A stretch of 64,000 nucleotides of DNA from Diatrype stigma (Eukaryota; Ascomycota; Sordariomycetes; Xylariales; Diatrypaceae): positions 153,042 through 217,041 of the forward strand of contig JAKJXP020000084.1 in the NCBI GenBank assembly GCA_022225965.2, given 5' to 3'. Below the pieces are notes generated by a model that saw only the letters and a program-made list of their open reading frames with translations, was not told the DNA's origin and made no database searches. Below are positions 20,471 through 32,100 of this stretch, piece after piece; the first letter of the stretch is position 1; the number at the start of each line of letters is the position of its first letter. A program made the position numbers and the translations under genes.

Positions 20471-23400
20471 ATTATTCGTTTATATAAATAAAACTTAACG
20501 ACTATAATATCCGTTTAAAGCATATTTTAATTCGGCCTTTATATGCAGTTTATTTTTAGCAATTCCTTATTTATTAATTTAATAGCGATAATTTTAATAG
20601 CAGCAGTTTTTATAGCATTAATTTTATTTCGTAAAAAACTTTTAAATACAAATGTAATAGCTTTTTTTTTTATTACGGCAATTTTTTATATTCTTTATGT
20701 TTTTTTAGCTTAATTTTGCGTTTTTTTTTTTTTTACGAATATATATTAAATATTTCGTTGTTTTATAATTATAGCCGTTTATTTTTAATTTAAATCGTAT
20801 ATGGCTTAACCGTAATTGGATTAATGTTTTCGTCGTAAATATTTGGCCTATCGTTTTTTTTAGTTCGGAATTTTGCGAATATGTTATTTTTAAAGATATA
20901 TGTTTTTCTTAGCATTTTATAACTTTCGTATTTATATTTTATAACATTAATTTCAAAAATGGATTAATAATTATAAAACGGCCATATATAATAAACGTTA
21001 ACTTTATATTATTAATACGACGCAATATTGGGTTATTCATAAGCTTAAATATATAAGGCCGTTTTGGCATTTATATTAATTAATAAGAAATGCATAATTT
21101 TGCTTATAAAAAGGCCGATTTTAATAGCTACGTATATTTCGTATGCTTATGCCGGCGATTTTTTATCGGTCGTATAGGTCGAAAATAACTGGGGCCCGAT
21201 TATTATATTCCAAAACTTGGCATCCGTAATATCCCATTTAATAAATCGTTTTTAAGCCATTCTTATTAAAAACGTAATAATTAAATAAAATAATGCTTAT
21301 ATATTATTAATATACGATTTATATAAATACGTATAACAAATATATATTTAAATAAAAATAACATTTAATTTGGTTAATACTGCAAATTCTTTGCAAAAAC
21401 GATAAAATTAATAAAATATAATAGGAAAAAATATATCGATTAGTTTTTTAAAAATATTAATGATTTGCTTAATATTAATATGGTCGATAATAATTTAAGC
21501 AAACTTTTGGTTTTTTTTAAGCGTACAATAAAATGGATTCTTTTTAATGCTGGAAATGGAAATATTACGAATAAGCGGCTTAAGTTTTTAATAATGGCTT
21601 TTACTGTTAAAAATGAAAATATGCGAAATTCGACGAACCAGCTCTTATATTTTTTCGTTTTTAATTATATTAATAATAAATTATAATTTGCGATTATTCA
21701 TAATGGCTATTACGTATAAAAGACTTAATTTAAATAATAATGTATTAAAAACGAATTAAGGCTAACGAATAAAATAAAATTGCTACATAAAAGATTAAAG
21801 CTTAAAAGTTAAAAATATTAAGTAAAAAAATTCACTTTATGTATTATAATAAGTTTGGTTTATTTAAATAACTTATAATTATTTTATTTAGGACATATAT
21901 TATATTTGCTATATTATTATAATTAAGAAAGGTATTAATTGCAATTATTAAAGCTTATTTATATAATACTTATAAGCCAGATTTTTAATTAAACTTAATT
22001 AATTTATTTATAAGCCAAATTTTTAATTAAACCTAATTTATTTGTTTATTTATTATATCTTTATTGCCAGGTCGTTTTTTTTCGAAAAATTCATTTTATA
22101 TTATCGCAATAGCCTATATATTATTTGTTTTAATCGTTGCCATTTATAACCATATCGTCGTATCCCGTTATTTATAAGCATTACGATACAAAATTATTCG
22201 GCAATTTGTTAATTGCAATCCATGGTAATAAAATTTCCTAACGCTAAATTATTAACCATTACGTTTTTTTTATCGATAAAATCCTTATTTTTAATTACGA
22301 CCTAAATATTAGCCCTTATTTTATGGGCAATAGCGATAAATCTTTTTGCAATATTAAGATATTTAGTTATATAAATGCGGCAATTTTTAAGATTCGAATT
22401 GCCGAATTATGGCTTATTTTAAGTTATAAGTTCCAATCCGAATGCCTGCTTAAAAATGAAATTAAAAGCATGGCCTTATTTATTACCGAATGCGTTAATC
22501 CGTTTAAGCTACTATTCGTATTCGAAATTAATCCGGGATACGCCATGGAAAAAAGTAATAAAACGACATATAATATTAATAAGCCAATATTTATTTAAGT
22601 ACTATAGCAAATGCTTTTAAGCCTATCCGAGCATTAAATTGGCGTCTTATATTGGATGCCTCGAAAAATGCTCCTGGTTTTCGATTCGCTGGCAATTCAT
22701 AATACGTACCAAAAAATTTAATAGGTATATTGCGATTTTTAAAAAAGGTCCGCCTTAAATAAACCTTGCCTTATTATTATTATTTTTATAAATAAATTCC
22801 CATAATAAAATAATAAATAAACCTATAGCTTTTGGATTATTTATTTTTTTAAGGCTTTATTTATGGATTTTTTTTACGCAAAGCAATAATATAGCAATAG
22901 CTACGGTTAAGTTATTACGTCGTCGAATATATTGGATAATTAAAAAAAAATAATTAAAAAACATATCGGCCTTAAGAATAAAAAGTCGGATAAACGTAAT
23001 TAAATAGTTAATAATTAATTTAATTAACTTATTACCGTTAATTCCGATTTATCGTTAAATATTGTCCGTATTTTCCCTTATAAGCGCCAGTTTTCGTTTA
23101 GTTCCAGTTTAGTATAGCAATTACGTCGCCCATTTTTTATGTTTTTTTAAAGCCGCTTTTGTTAGCCCCTTTTTTAGTAGCCCCCTTTTTAGCAGTTCCT
23201 TTTTTAGTAGTTATTATTAATACGGTTTTAGTCGTTTTTGAATTTTGCTTTTTAATTACGATCATTTATAAGCAATAAAAAATTAAATGCTTTGTACAAA
23301 TACGAATACCATACGCTTTATTTAAAATACGAACTTTCGACCGAACATTTAATAAACGAACCATATCTTTTATTTCCCGTAGGCTAAAAAAAATGGGATT

Positions 23401-23760
23401 CGTATTTTCGCAATTTTTAGCGACAGAATAATTAAAAAGGCTATAAATACGAATTATATTTATATAATGGATTACATTAAATTATTACGCTTGGATTTAA
23501 AAAGAAATTAACGAAAGGCGTTATTTATAAGGCTTAGGCTATCGATAATTAATATAATCTTAAGCAGAAAATTATAATAATAAAAACGATTAATCGCAAG
23601 CAAAAACGTTCGAAATATTTCCTAAGCTTAAATTTCTGGACTTAATTTTCGTATTACATTACCTTTACAGAATAATCTCCGATTAGGTTTTAATATTTTA
23701 CGCCAATCCAAAAAATAAGCAAATAAAATGGCCCAGTAACCCCAAAAAAATCGCTCCGCG
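20471..23760. other. Helitron 3' region, unassigned
   Basis: AT-rich, RIP-mutated sequence with no domain I can name. One less mutated patch around 22,600-22,780 reads on the minus strand as FFGTYYELPANRKPG followed by FEASNIRRQFNARIGL with few stops, so it may have been coding. A T/C-rich patch at 23,150-23,230 gives a Lys-rich pattern on the minus strand. These may be passenger genes of the element. Confidence 0.35.
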
Positions 23761-23831
23761 CGGGAAATTTTTTTAACCCGAAAAAAAAAAAAAAGGTCCC
23801 CGAAGCTTACGTAAGGCCGTACCTTTTTTTT
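23761..23831 (+). other. Helitron-like 3' terminal hairpins
   Basis: A small CGGG..CCCG hairpin (23,761-23,780) is followed by a longer stem, AAAAAAAAGGT against ACCTTTTTTTT (23,787-23,797 and 23,821-23,831), enclosing a GC-containing loop of 23 bases. A stem-loop shortly before the 3' end is typical of Helitrons. Confidence 0.55.
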
Positions 23832-23857
23832 CTTTTCGTAGCGGTTAAAAAAGTTTT

Positions 23858-23941
23858 ATTAATAAATCTTATTAACTTAATTATAGCTAGTTTTTTCTTA
23901 AAAGAATTATTATCGTTTTTTATTTAAAGTTTGTTTTTATA
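23858..23941 (+). repeat. Outer gypsy left LTR, second half
   Basis: It aligns with 43,128-43,211 of the right LTR from ATTAATAAATCTTATTA to the terminal TTTTTATA. Together with 13,503-13,574 it gives 156 bases, the same length as the right LTR. The expected terminal CA reads TA, a RIP change. Confidence 0.85.
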
Positions 23942-26715
23942 ACTTAATAGCATTTTCTCGTGCATTATTATAACCATATATTATTCGGATCTTTAATTTA
24001 TATATATAATTATATTTCTTATTTATTAAGCTATAAACCGATTTTTCGATCTTTTCGAATTTAGTCGTTATAATGGCATATATCGGCCTTAAAACCGACC
24101 GATTAAGCCCTTTAAGTTTTAATTTTATTTATCCTTTTATTATTAATTAATTACCGCGATAATTTCTTTTTATTAATTTAGTTTCATTTTTATTTTCGAA
24201 AAACAAAAACGTTTATTTTAATATTCATTTTGTTTATTTTTTTTCGAGATTTGACTGTTTATTTTAAGCGTTAATGTTTATAAAACAATATAAGTTATCG
24301 AAAATGGCCCCATATTAATCGGTTTCATTCCTGAAACCATTAGATTTATTTTTTCCTTATTAAAACGATTAAAAGAACCCTTATCTTACGGCATTTCGAT
24401 CATTCATCGATTATTCATCTTTTTAAAGTCGTCGTTTTATATTACGATTTCGATATTTAAAACCTTATTATATCTTTATATTTATAATGGAAAATACTTT
24501 TATAGCTGTATTAAATTTTATTATCGATTATTTAAATCATTTTAAGCATAATTTATTATTAAAAGATATTGTTTTTAAAATTTATAAGTTATTTTTAAAA
24601 TATAATTACCCTTTTTTATTAAAACTTAAGCGAATTATTAAAAACTTTTCTGTTTTATTTACTTAATACCCGGCTAAATGGATTATCGATTATTGGAAAT
24701 TTAAATAGGCTTATCTAGAAATCGAAAAATACGTTATCGAAAAATTCCCAGATTTTGCCCTTATATAAAATACTTTTTCGAATAATAACAACGGTAACGA
24801 TAATTAAAAATGGAAAAAGCAAATTAACGATAGCCCGAAATAAACCCTTAAAATACCAAAAAAAGGTTACTTTTCGATTTGCAAAATACAATTTTAAAAA
24901 CCCCTTTTAGGAATATTTCTATATTAATATATTAAAACAATTTAGCCGAAAATATTATAAACAAATTCGGACGCTTTTAATTAAAAGATTTCCAAAACAT
25001 AATTTAATAGCAACAAGAAGCTTATTATATTCCTTTAATATTTTCATTTTTAAATATATATCTGTTTAATCCTAATAACGAAAAAATGTTTAATACCGGA
25101 ACTGAACCGTTAGGTTTAAATGCGGGAACATTTTTTTTAACGGGTTTTCGAATTTTAAAGATTCTTTTGCGGAAATTAACGCCTTTATTTAAGGTTTAAA
25201 TAAAGCTGTTATTTTATTCGATAAATTAAAAAACCTAAGCCTTAAGGAATTTATCGATATTATTAAAACAGCTTTTTAGTTTTTTGGAAATAATTAATTT
25301 AAAAATTCATTTATTCGTAAATGAAAGCTTCAAAATATCGGTTTTTTAAATCCTAATTTCGATTTTTTTTTAAAACGGATAATTTCGTCCAAATCGATAC
25401 GGATATTTATTGGCGTAATATATAGCTTTTTATAATTGCAATGCATAAATATGCCTAAAACCCGAATAAAGCCGAAATTATTGCTAAAGATTTTCCTTAA
25501 TTGCTTCATAAAAACGCTTAAATTTAATAAATAACAAAAGTTAACCAAAACATAAAGATTATTTTATTCGGAAACTTAAATGCCTTATTAAATAAAATTA
25601 CTTAACGTTTTAAAATTAAAAAAATTAATGTATTACTGTTTTTATTAAAGAATTAATATAATTTTAATTATATTCATATTAACGTATTCGTTTATGCATA
25701 AACGACGAAATATATAAAATATTACAAAGCAGCGAATATAAAGACGTTTATGTAATTAATAATTTATATTTATAATGCAATTTATTTATAATTGCGATAA
25801 ATACTTATTATTTCCGAATTTAATTTCCGTTTTAATAATTGGCTTTAATATTTCGAAAATAAGTTTATTTTTTATAAATAAGCAGTATTGATATAGCTAT
25901 AAGCGTTTATTTCCGTTCTTAATTTCGAAAAGAAACAATATAGATTCATTAATTAAAAATTCCTAGGAGCCAATAAATAAATCGAAATGCTAAATCGTTT
26001 TTTGCTAATAGTACCATTTTCGTATTTCGGGAATTAAGCCAATTAAAACGATATTGCAACAAAATTATTAAAAGACAGCTTTTATGGCAACTATAACGGC
26101 AATAATAAAGGTAAAAACCTAAATTTACGAAAAGGATTTCGTTTATATCGTAGCAATTATAAAGGCAATTTGCGTAAAAGATTTCGTAACAAAAACGCCC
26201 GAAAATGTAAACGTAATGTTAAATTCGAAAACAACCGTCGATAAAACAAATAGGTAAAAACAAGTTAAAATATTAACATATAAACGTTTTATTTCAATAA
26301 CGAATATTATGTAATTATTAATGACCCACTTAAAGAATTTATCGAAAAATAACGTATTATTAATAATTACTTTATATTAAAGAACTATAGCGATAACGAA
26401 TAATTCGTAAATAATAATAACGTTTTTATTTATGTTGCTTTTTTTAATAATAATGGTAATTAAAATAAAATATTAATTAAGTAAATATAAAAACGACGGA
26501 TTTATAAGAAATGCAAAAAGATATTTTGGTTTTGCAACGAATGTATAAAATACGTTATAACGAATAAATGCCGTACCATTAAGCCAGTTCTTAAATTAAA
26601 GCCTCCGTTATTTACCGTTAAGAAAATCGAAAACGAACATTTTTAAACGTTCCATAATAACATGGACGGAAACGTTACCGACCTTCGTTTAATAAATTCA
26701 TTAAACGAAAAGGAA
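23942..26715 (+). pseudogene. Outer gypsy gag region (5' part)
   Basis: RIP-mutated frames continue from about 24,480. Near 26,485-26,570 a Cys-rich stretch (KKCKKIFWFCNECIKY, then NKC) resembles the zinc-finger or knuckle end of fungal gypsy Gag. It is followed by FHNNMDGNVTDLRLINSLN up to the insertion point of the inner element. The same frame resumes after 36,392 with a protease region. The first about 500 bases hold no recognisable primer-binding site. Confidence 0.6.
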
Positions 26716-26720
26716 ATATT
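26716..26720. repeat. Target-site duplication ATATT (left) of inner gypsy
   Basis: ATATT directly precedes the LTR at 26,721. The identical ATATT follows the other LTR at 36,388-36,392. Confidence 0.85.
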
Positions 26721-26867
26721 TAATACAAGGCAAATGCGGTTAATAAAGTAAGTAAAATAATAATGATTCTAAGTAAAAAACTAAAGGAAATAAAGTCTTT
26801 AATGCATACTTATAAAGTATATAAACCCTATTAATTAAGGGCTAATTAAGGTTTAAAATCCGTATTA
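26721..26867 (-). repeat. Inner gypsy 3' LTR
   Basis: On the plus strand it starts TAATACAAGG, where the partner starts TGACATAAGG, and ends CCGTATTA. Both starts are explained by an ancestral TGACACAAGG with different RIP hits. Adjacent 26,868-26,880 is the purine-rich tract on the minus strand. Confidence 0.85.
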
Positions 26868-27019
26868 TTTATTTCCCCTTAAAAAGGTCAGCGACCCGCG
26901 GCCTAAAGTTCCCTAAAAAAAGAACGAAATAAAAACCCAGTCCTTAAAAAAAACAAACGAAATCCCTTTTCCTTTAATTGCTATGCCTTATTTTCGTTAT
27001 TTCATTTATCGCCCGATTT

Positions 27020-28660
27020 TTAATTTTTTAGCAGGAATGTTGGGATCGCTTCGTCGGTATGTCCCTTATTTATCGATGGTTTTTTCCTGACTTGTTTTTT
27101 CGAAATAGCGATGGCGATTCGGCCAATCGTTTCGACCAAAGTATTTTCGAATTCTTTAATTCGACTTTTTAATCGAATTTCGCCTTTCGTAATTGTTCCT
27201 ACTAGCGACGATAAAGTTTCGATTTTGTTTTGGGCTTTATCGATTAAATCTTTTTAAGTTTTTAATATATCCATAATAATATTAAAAAGCTTATATGTTG
27301 TTTTTTATCCGTTTATAAACGTTTTAACGTCGAGAATTAGTTTTTTTAATAACGTTATTTTTAAATTAATACGGTTAAATTCGATATTGGGCTTTTCGGT
27401 AGCCTTTTCGTTATCGGTAATTTTTCCGATTAAATTAATATATTTACGGAATTTTAATTTTTTTTAAAAAAACTCCGTATGAAAAATACGGAATTATTAT
27501 TTACGGTTATGCGTTATCGTTTAAATAAATACTTTATTAAATCCGTTTTGCTTATAAAAGGGCCAGGCTCGTTAATTTCGGATTTTGTCGTTTTGGGCTT
27601 TTATAGGGGCGCAATCATTTCGGGATTTCGCGTAGCAGTTTTTTTCGCGGAAGTTTTCGGTTTTGGTTTGAAAATAAAAGCATTTGCCTCGATTTCGTTT
27701 TTTTTCCGGCGTAATTCGGGCTTTGGTTAAGCAGTAACGGGAATTTAAGGCTTTAGTCCGAAAGTAATAACCGGATTTTCTAGCTTTAATTCGGGAGTAA
27801 TAACTGGATTTTTCGGCTTTAATTCGGAAGCAATAATTGGAATTTTAAATTCCGGAAAAGCAATAATTTCGGGATCGATAGGATATTATTCGGGCAATAG
27901 CTTTTTAATTTAAGTCTTTAAGTCGGCAATTAAATCGCTTTTATTAGCCTTAATCTTTCGAATCTTTGTTAGATTATTTGTTTGCGTTGCCTTAATAATT
28001 GCGTTTTATTTTTTGCCCATAATGTCGAAATAGTTTTTTTAAAATTTAGGCACGATTTTAAACTTTGTAACGTATTAAATTAAACCGCAAAATCGGATTT
28101 AATATTTAATTTATTTAAAATAAAAGCCGAATTCCGTTTAGTTATTTCCGTATATTTTAACCGCTTTTAAAAGCTTTAATTAAGATAATTAAATGGTTTA
28201 TATTAGCTTTAAAGGGTCGTAATCCGAATCGACGCAAAAGTCTTAAATATTTTCCAAGATTTTGGTTAAAATACCGTACGGAATAAATTCGGAAACCTTT
28301 ATATTAGGCCGAATTTTCGCATACCAATCGACGACTTTGGTCGGATCGCCGATTCTAAAAGGGAAATTTTTAAAAACTTCGAATTACTATTTCTTAGCGG
28401 TATTAGCTGTTTTTGTTACTTTCGAATTCTTCTTATTAGTAATGGCATTTATATGCTAGCGTTTATTTTTTTTTGTTTATAAAATCCTTAAAATCCAGAT
28501 TGCCATCGAAAATTGCTTTTTTAATTTCGTTTTATTAAATTATATTTATACGTAAACTTTTATTTAAGTTTACGTTAACTTAAAGCTTTCGTTTGTATTC
28601 GAACGTTGCTTTTAAGATGATTTTAAAAATTTGCTGTCGTTATTTTTCGTTTCCGGCCAT
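27020..28660 (-). pseudogene. Third ORF of inner gypsy, downstream of integrase
   Basis: An ATG (28,660-28,658, MAGNEK-type start) and a TAA at 27,022-27,020 are in the same frame, 546 codons apart, with RIP stops between. The first about 160 codons correspond at DNA level to the free-standing ORF at 8505-8972. The middle is a Pro/Lys/Glu-rich repeat region (PVITPELKLENPVIT pattern, about 27,740-27,860). The last part looks helical and ends with TDEAIPTFLLKN. I recognise no family. The position downstream of pol is where env-like or accessory frames lie in other LTR elements, but no membrane segment or signal peptide is readable. The terminal TAA could itself be a RIP product, so the frame may once have been longer. 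Confidence 0.6.
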
Positions 28661-29199
28661 AATGTCCGGTCGATATAAAAAAAGGTCGATATAAAAATAA
28701 AAAAATTATAAATTAAAAAGCAAAAAAAAATAATTTAAGAAATACGCGGAAAGAATAAATTAAAAAGCATACGGATTAAAATTTCAAAACAAAGAAATCC
28801 GTAATCGGAAAACCGCCGAAATTCGGCAATTACGTAATTATAAATAACAATTACGTCGGCTTTTTCGATAAAAAGGTTTTTTTCGAAAGCAGTTATATCT
28901 TTATATTCGTACGTAAAATTACGTTAATAAATTTCCAATTTTTTTAATCGTTTATAAGAATTTAGGAATTAACTATATCCGTTTTTTTAATTTTAAGTTC
29001 GTTTATAATTAAGGGCTTTCGGTCGTTATATTTATTAATTAATTCGTTAGCGTTTTCCATAAATGCTAATCGCAAATATTATTCGTTATTTTTTGCGTCG
29101 AATCCTTTTTAACGGACGAGATATTTTAAGTTAAAACGTTAATTTATACGTAAAATTTTTTTATTAATTAATTTTTTAATTTCGAAGGATATTTATTTT

Positions 29200-32100
29200 T
29201 CGTTATTACTTTTTACGAAAATTTTGCTTGGTTATGGTTTATATCGGTTTTAAAGATTTTTAACCTATAACGCCGGATATAAATATACGATCGATATAAC
29301 TTTATATACCTTCCAAATATAAGGAAAATTTGATTTATAAGTTAATTCGCCGATTTTAGTAATTACGATAAACGGACCGGCTTTTTATAGAAAGAATTTT
29401 CGATTTGGATTTCCGGATAAGTAATAACCGTAATGAAATTTTAAATATACTTCTTATTCGATTTGGAATTATACGGGATTCCTTTTGGAGTTGTAACGAA
29501 TCTTAATATTTAATGCAACGAAATCGATAATTAATTAAAGAAATGTTTAATAAAGCTTTCGATAAATCTCGAAATTAATAGCATTTTTAGGCACCTTTAA
29601 TATTAATATAAGGGTTTTTGGTTTAAAATTATAAACGACTTTATTCGATAAGCGTTCTAATATAAAATGCTTGGAATTATTTAAATTGTATTATAATGCG
29701 GATAAAATCTCGTTTTAAGGTATATTAAAAATAATTATGTAATAACGTAATATAATTTTAATATTTTGGATTTTTTTTTAAAAATCCGTTAATTTGCGGG
29801 TAATATATTATAAATATTGCTAACTTTATTTCGTTATAAGCGAATATTGCTTGCCAAATATCGTTAACGAATTTAAGGTTTTTATTATTTATCGCGCATA
29901 CGGGTATGCCTTAATTTAAAAACTAAAAAGCCTTTATAATTAAGCCTTTCCAAATTTCCGTTATATATATAATATAGCTTAATATTATAATACCTTTTTT
30001 GCTAAACTTGCAGGTTATCGCTAAAGCCGCGTCGAATTTATCGAAACCGTCGATTTTTTATATCGAGCTTTTTAAAGGGATCTTTTTTAAATTAACTATA
30101 AAATTTTAAGCAATAATATAAAATGGTTATAAGAAAGATTTTATAAGTATGGCCTTATTTAATTTTTCTTGCCGGTTTATGGAATTTTATAAATATAATG
30201 GATATTACTTAACGTAATGCTAAAGCTTTTTAATAAGTCCAAATATCGCTAAATGAATTAAATTATAAGCCATTCGGCTTATATCGAAATAGTATTTCTC
30301 GTCGTGTACCAACTTAAAAACATCTTAAACGCAAAACTTTGGGATATATAATTTTCTTGTTCTTATTCGGTCGACGTTATATAGCAATTCGTCGTCGTTT
30401 AATTAGAAACGGAAATGACGCAAAAAGAAGTTTTTAAATATTCGATATCTTAATTTTTTTAAAATCTTTAATTATTTTTGGTTTTCCTTATATCCGGATA
30501 AAATCTTATATCGAAAATCGGGATTTATATGTATTTCGATATAAGCTATATAACCATAATTTTATTTTGGAATTATTAAATAACCGAAATTATTCAATAT
30601 ATTATCCAATTAATTTTTCGTTAGTTAGTTTTTTTCGCCAATATTTTCGGACGTAAGCCATATAAAAGGTTTTAATAACGCATTTAAAACCAGATTTAAG
30701 CAACTTGGAATATATTAAATATCGAATCTAAATTAAAATAGATAAGTCGAAATTATTAATAATTTCGAATTAAGTTTAATTAAATTTTAAGAATTTAAAT
30801 TAATTTGGTTTACGATTTTTCGTATAGCCTTATAATTAATTAATATTACTATAAGAAATTAAATTAATTAAATACGGATTTGTAAATTTTTATAAACCTA
30901 TATAAAATAAATAATTTCGAATTTCGTAACATAATATTTTTTTTCGGCTTTAGTAAGTATTTTGTTTATAAATATAATTGGCTCGATATTATTAATGGAA
31001 ATATTATAACCATTTTAATTATTTTTTCCGTAAAAGATTATTATATCGAATTTCTTTTTTTTTGTTGCGTCGAACTTAATAAATACGATTTTAAATAAAC
31101 TTTAATAAATTAGGTATATTAATTTATATAAGTCGTTTTATAAAATCTAAAAGCTGCGTTTTTCGTTTTTTAATGAATTAAAGCGTCGTTTTAATATTTA
31201 TTAATGGCGGGCCGTAAATATAAAAGGAATTTTTTATTTTTTTCTTTCTTCGGCTAGTATAACCGTTTTCTTTTTGTTATAAAAAAATTAGCTTTTATTA
31301 ATACTATAATATAAACTTTCTTAAGAATTTTATTATGCCAATATATTTTTTTAAAACGCTAAGGTCTAAGGGGCATTTTAATTTCCTAATAACGGCTAAG
31401 CGATTTTCCGTAATTAATATGCCAAAACCATTTATTAAGAATCTTAATAATATAACGGCGGGATATCCGAAAAACGATTTCTTTAGGTTTAAAGCAAGAC
31501 CCAGTTTTTCGAATATGTTCAGTATTTTACGTAAATGCTTAACGTATTTTTCCGTTATATTGCTTATAATAATTACGTCGTTAATAAAAGCATCGGCAAA
31601 GTTTTGAAATAAACGGAATCGCTTATTTATAAATCGTTAAATATAACTGGAATTATTACAGAATCCTATAATAACAACGTTAAAAATTTCGAATTCTCGT
31701 AATAATATGATTATTATGCGATCTTTATGGCCGGGCTAAATTGGTAATTAATAAAAAAAACTTAAGGCATTTGCGACGAATAAATATCGCTTTATTATTA
31801 TTTTATTAATTGTGTTATTTTAAAAAAGCAAAAAATATGCATTTAGTACGGTTATTTTATTAACCGGTTGCATATTAATTATTACGCGGCCTTTTCGTCG
31901 TACCAAAATTCCATTCGTATCCTTAAAAATACGTTCCTTAAGGCTAACCTTATTTAATATAAATTCTTCGACTTTTTGGTATTTCCATATAACGAATAAA
32001 AGATACGCCATAAACGTCGGAAATAGCCAATTCTCGATTTTTCCCTTAAATCGCAAGGGGTTTATAATTTCGTTTACGAAAGCCTGGTTTTCGAAATTTA

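Larger units (their letters stand above)
13575..23857 (+). mobile_element. Helitron-like rolling-circle transposon, RIP-mutated, inserted in an LTR
   Basis: The ends are defined by the interrupted LTR: the LTR match stops at 13,574 and resumes at 23,858 with no duplicated target, as expected for Helitrons. The left end reads TCTAACCGGAGGTTA: a 5' TC followed by a small hairpin (TAACC/GGTTA). About 26 bases before the right end lies an 11-bp stem (23,787-23,797 with 23,821-23,831, 23-nt loop). The canonical 3' CTRR is not visible (the end reads AAGTTTT), so this may be a variant or a Helentron-type end. The interior encodes a Rep/helicase remnant (16.48-20.47 kb), two minisatellites and unassigned sequence. 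The 10.3-kb size could hide further insertions that I could not delimit. Confidence 0.7.

Noticed and set aside
27020..28660. Envelope-like glycoprotein in the inner gypsy
   Set aside because: Position fits, but no signal peptide, membrane segment or fusion-protein features can be read; left as unknown third ORF.
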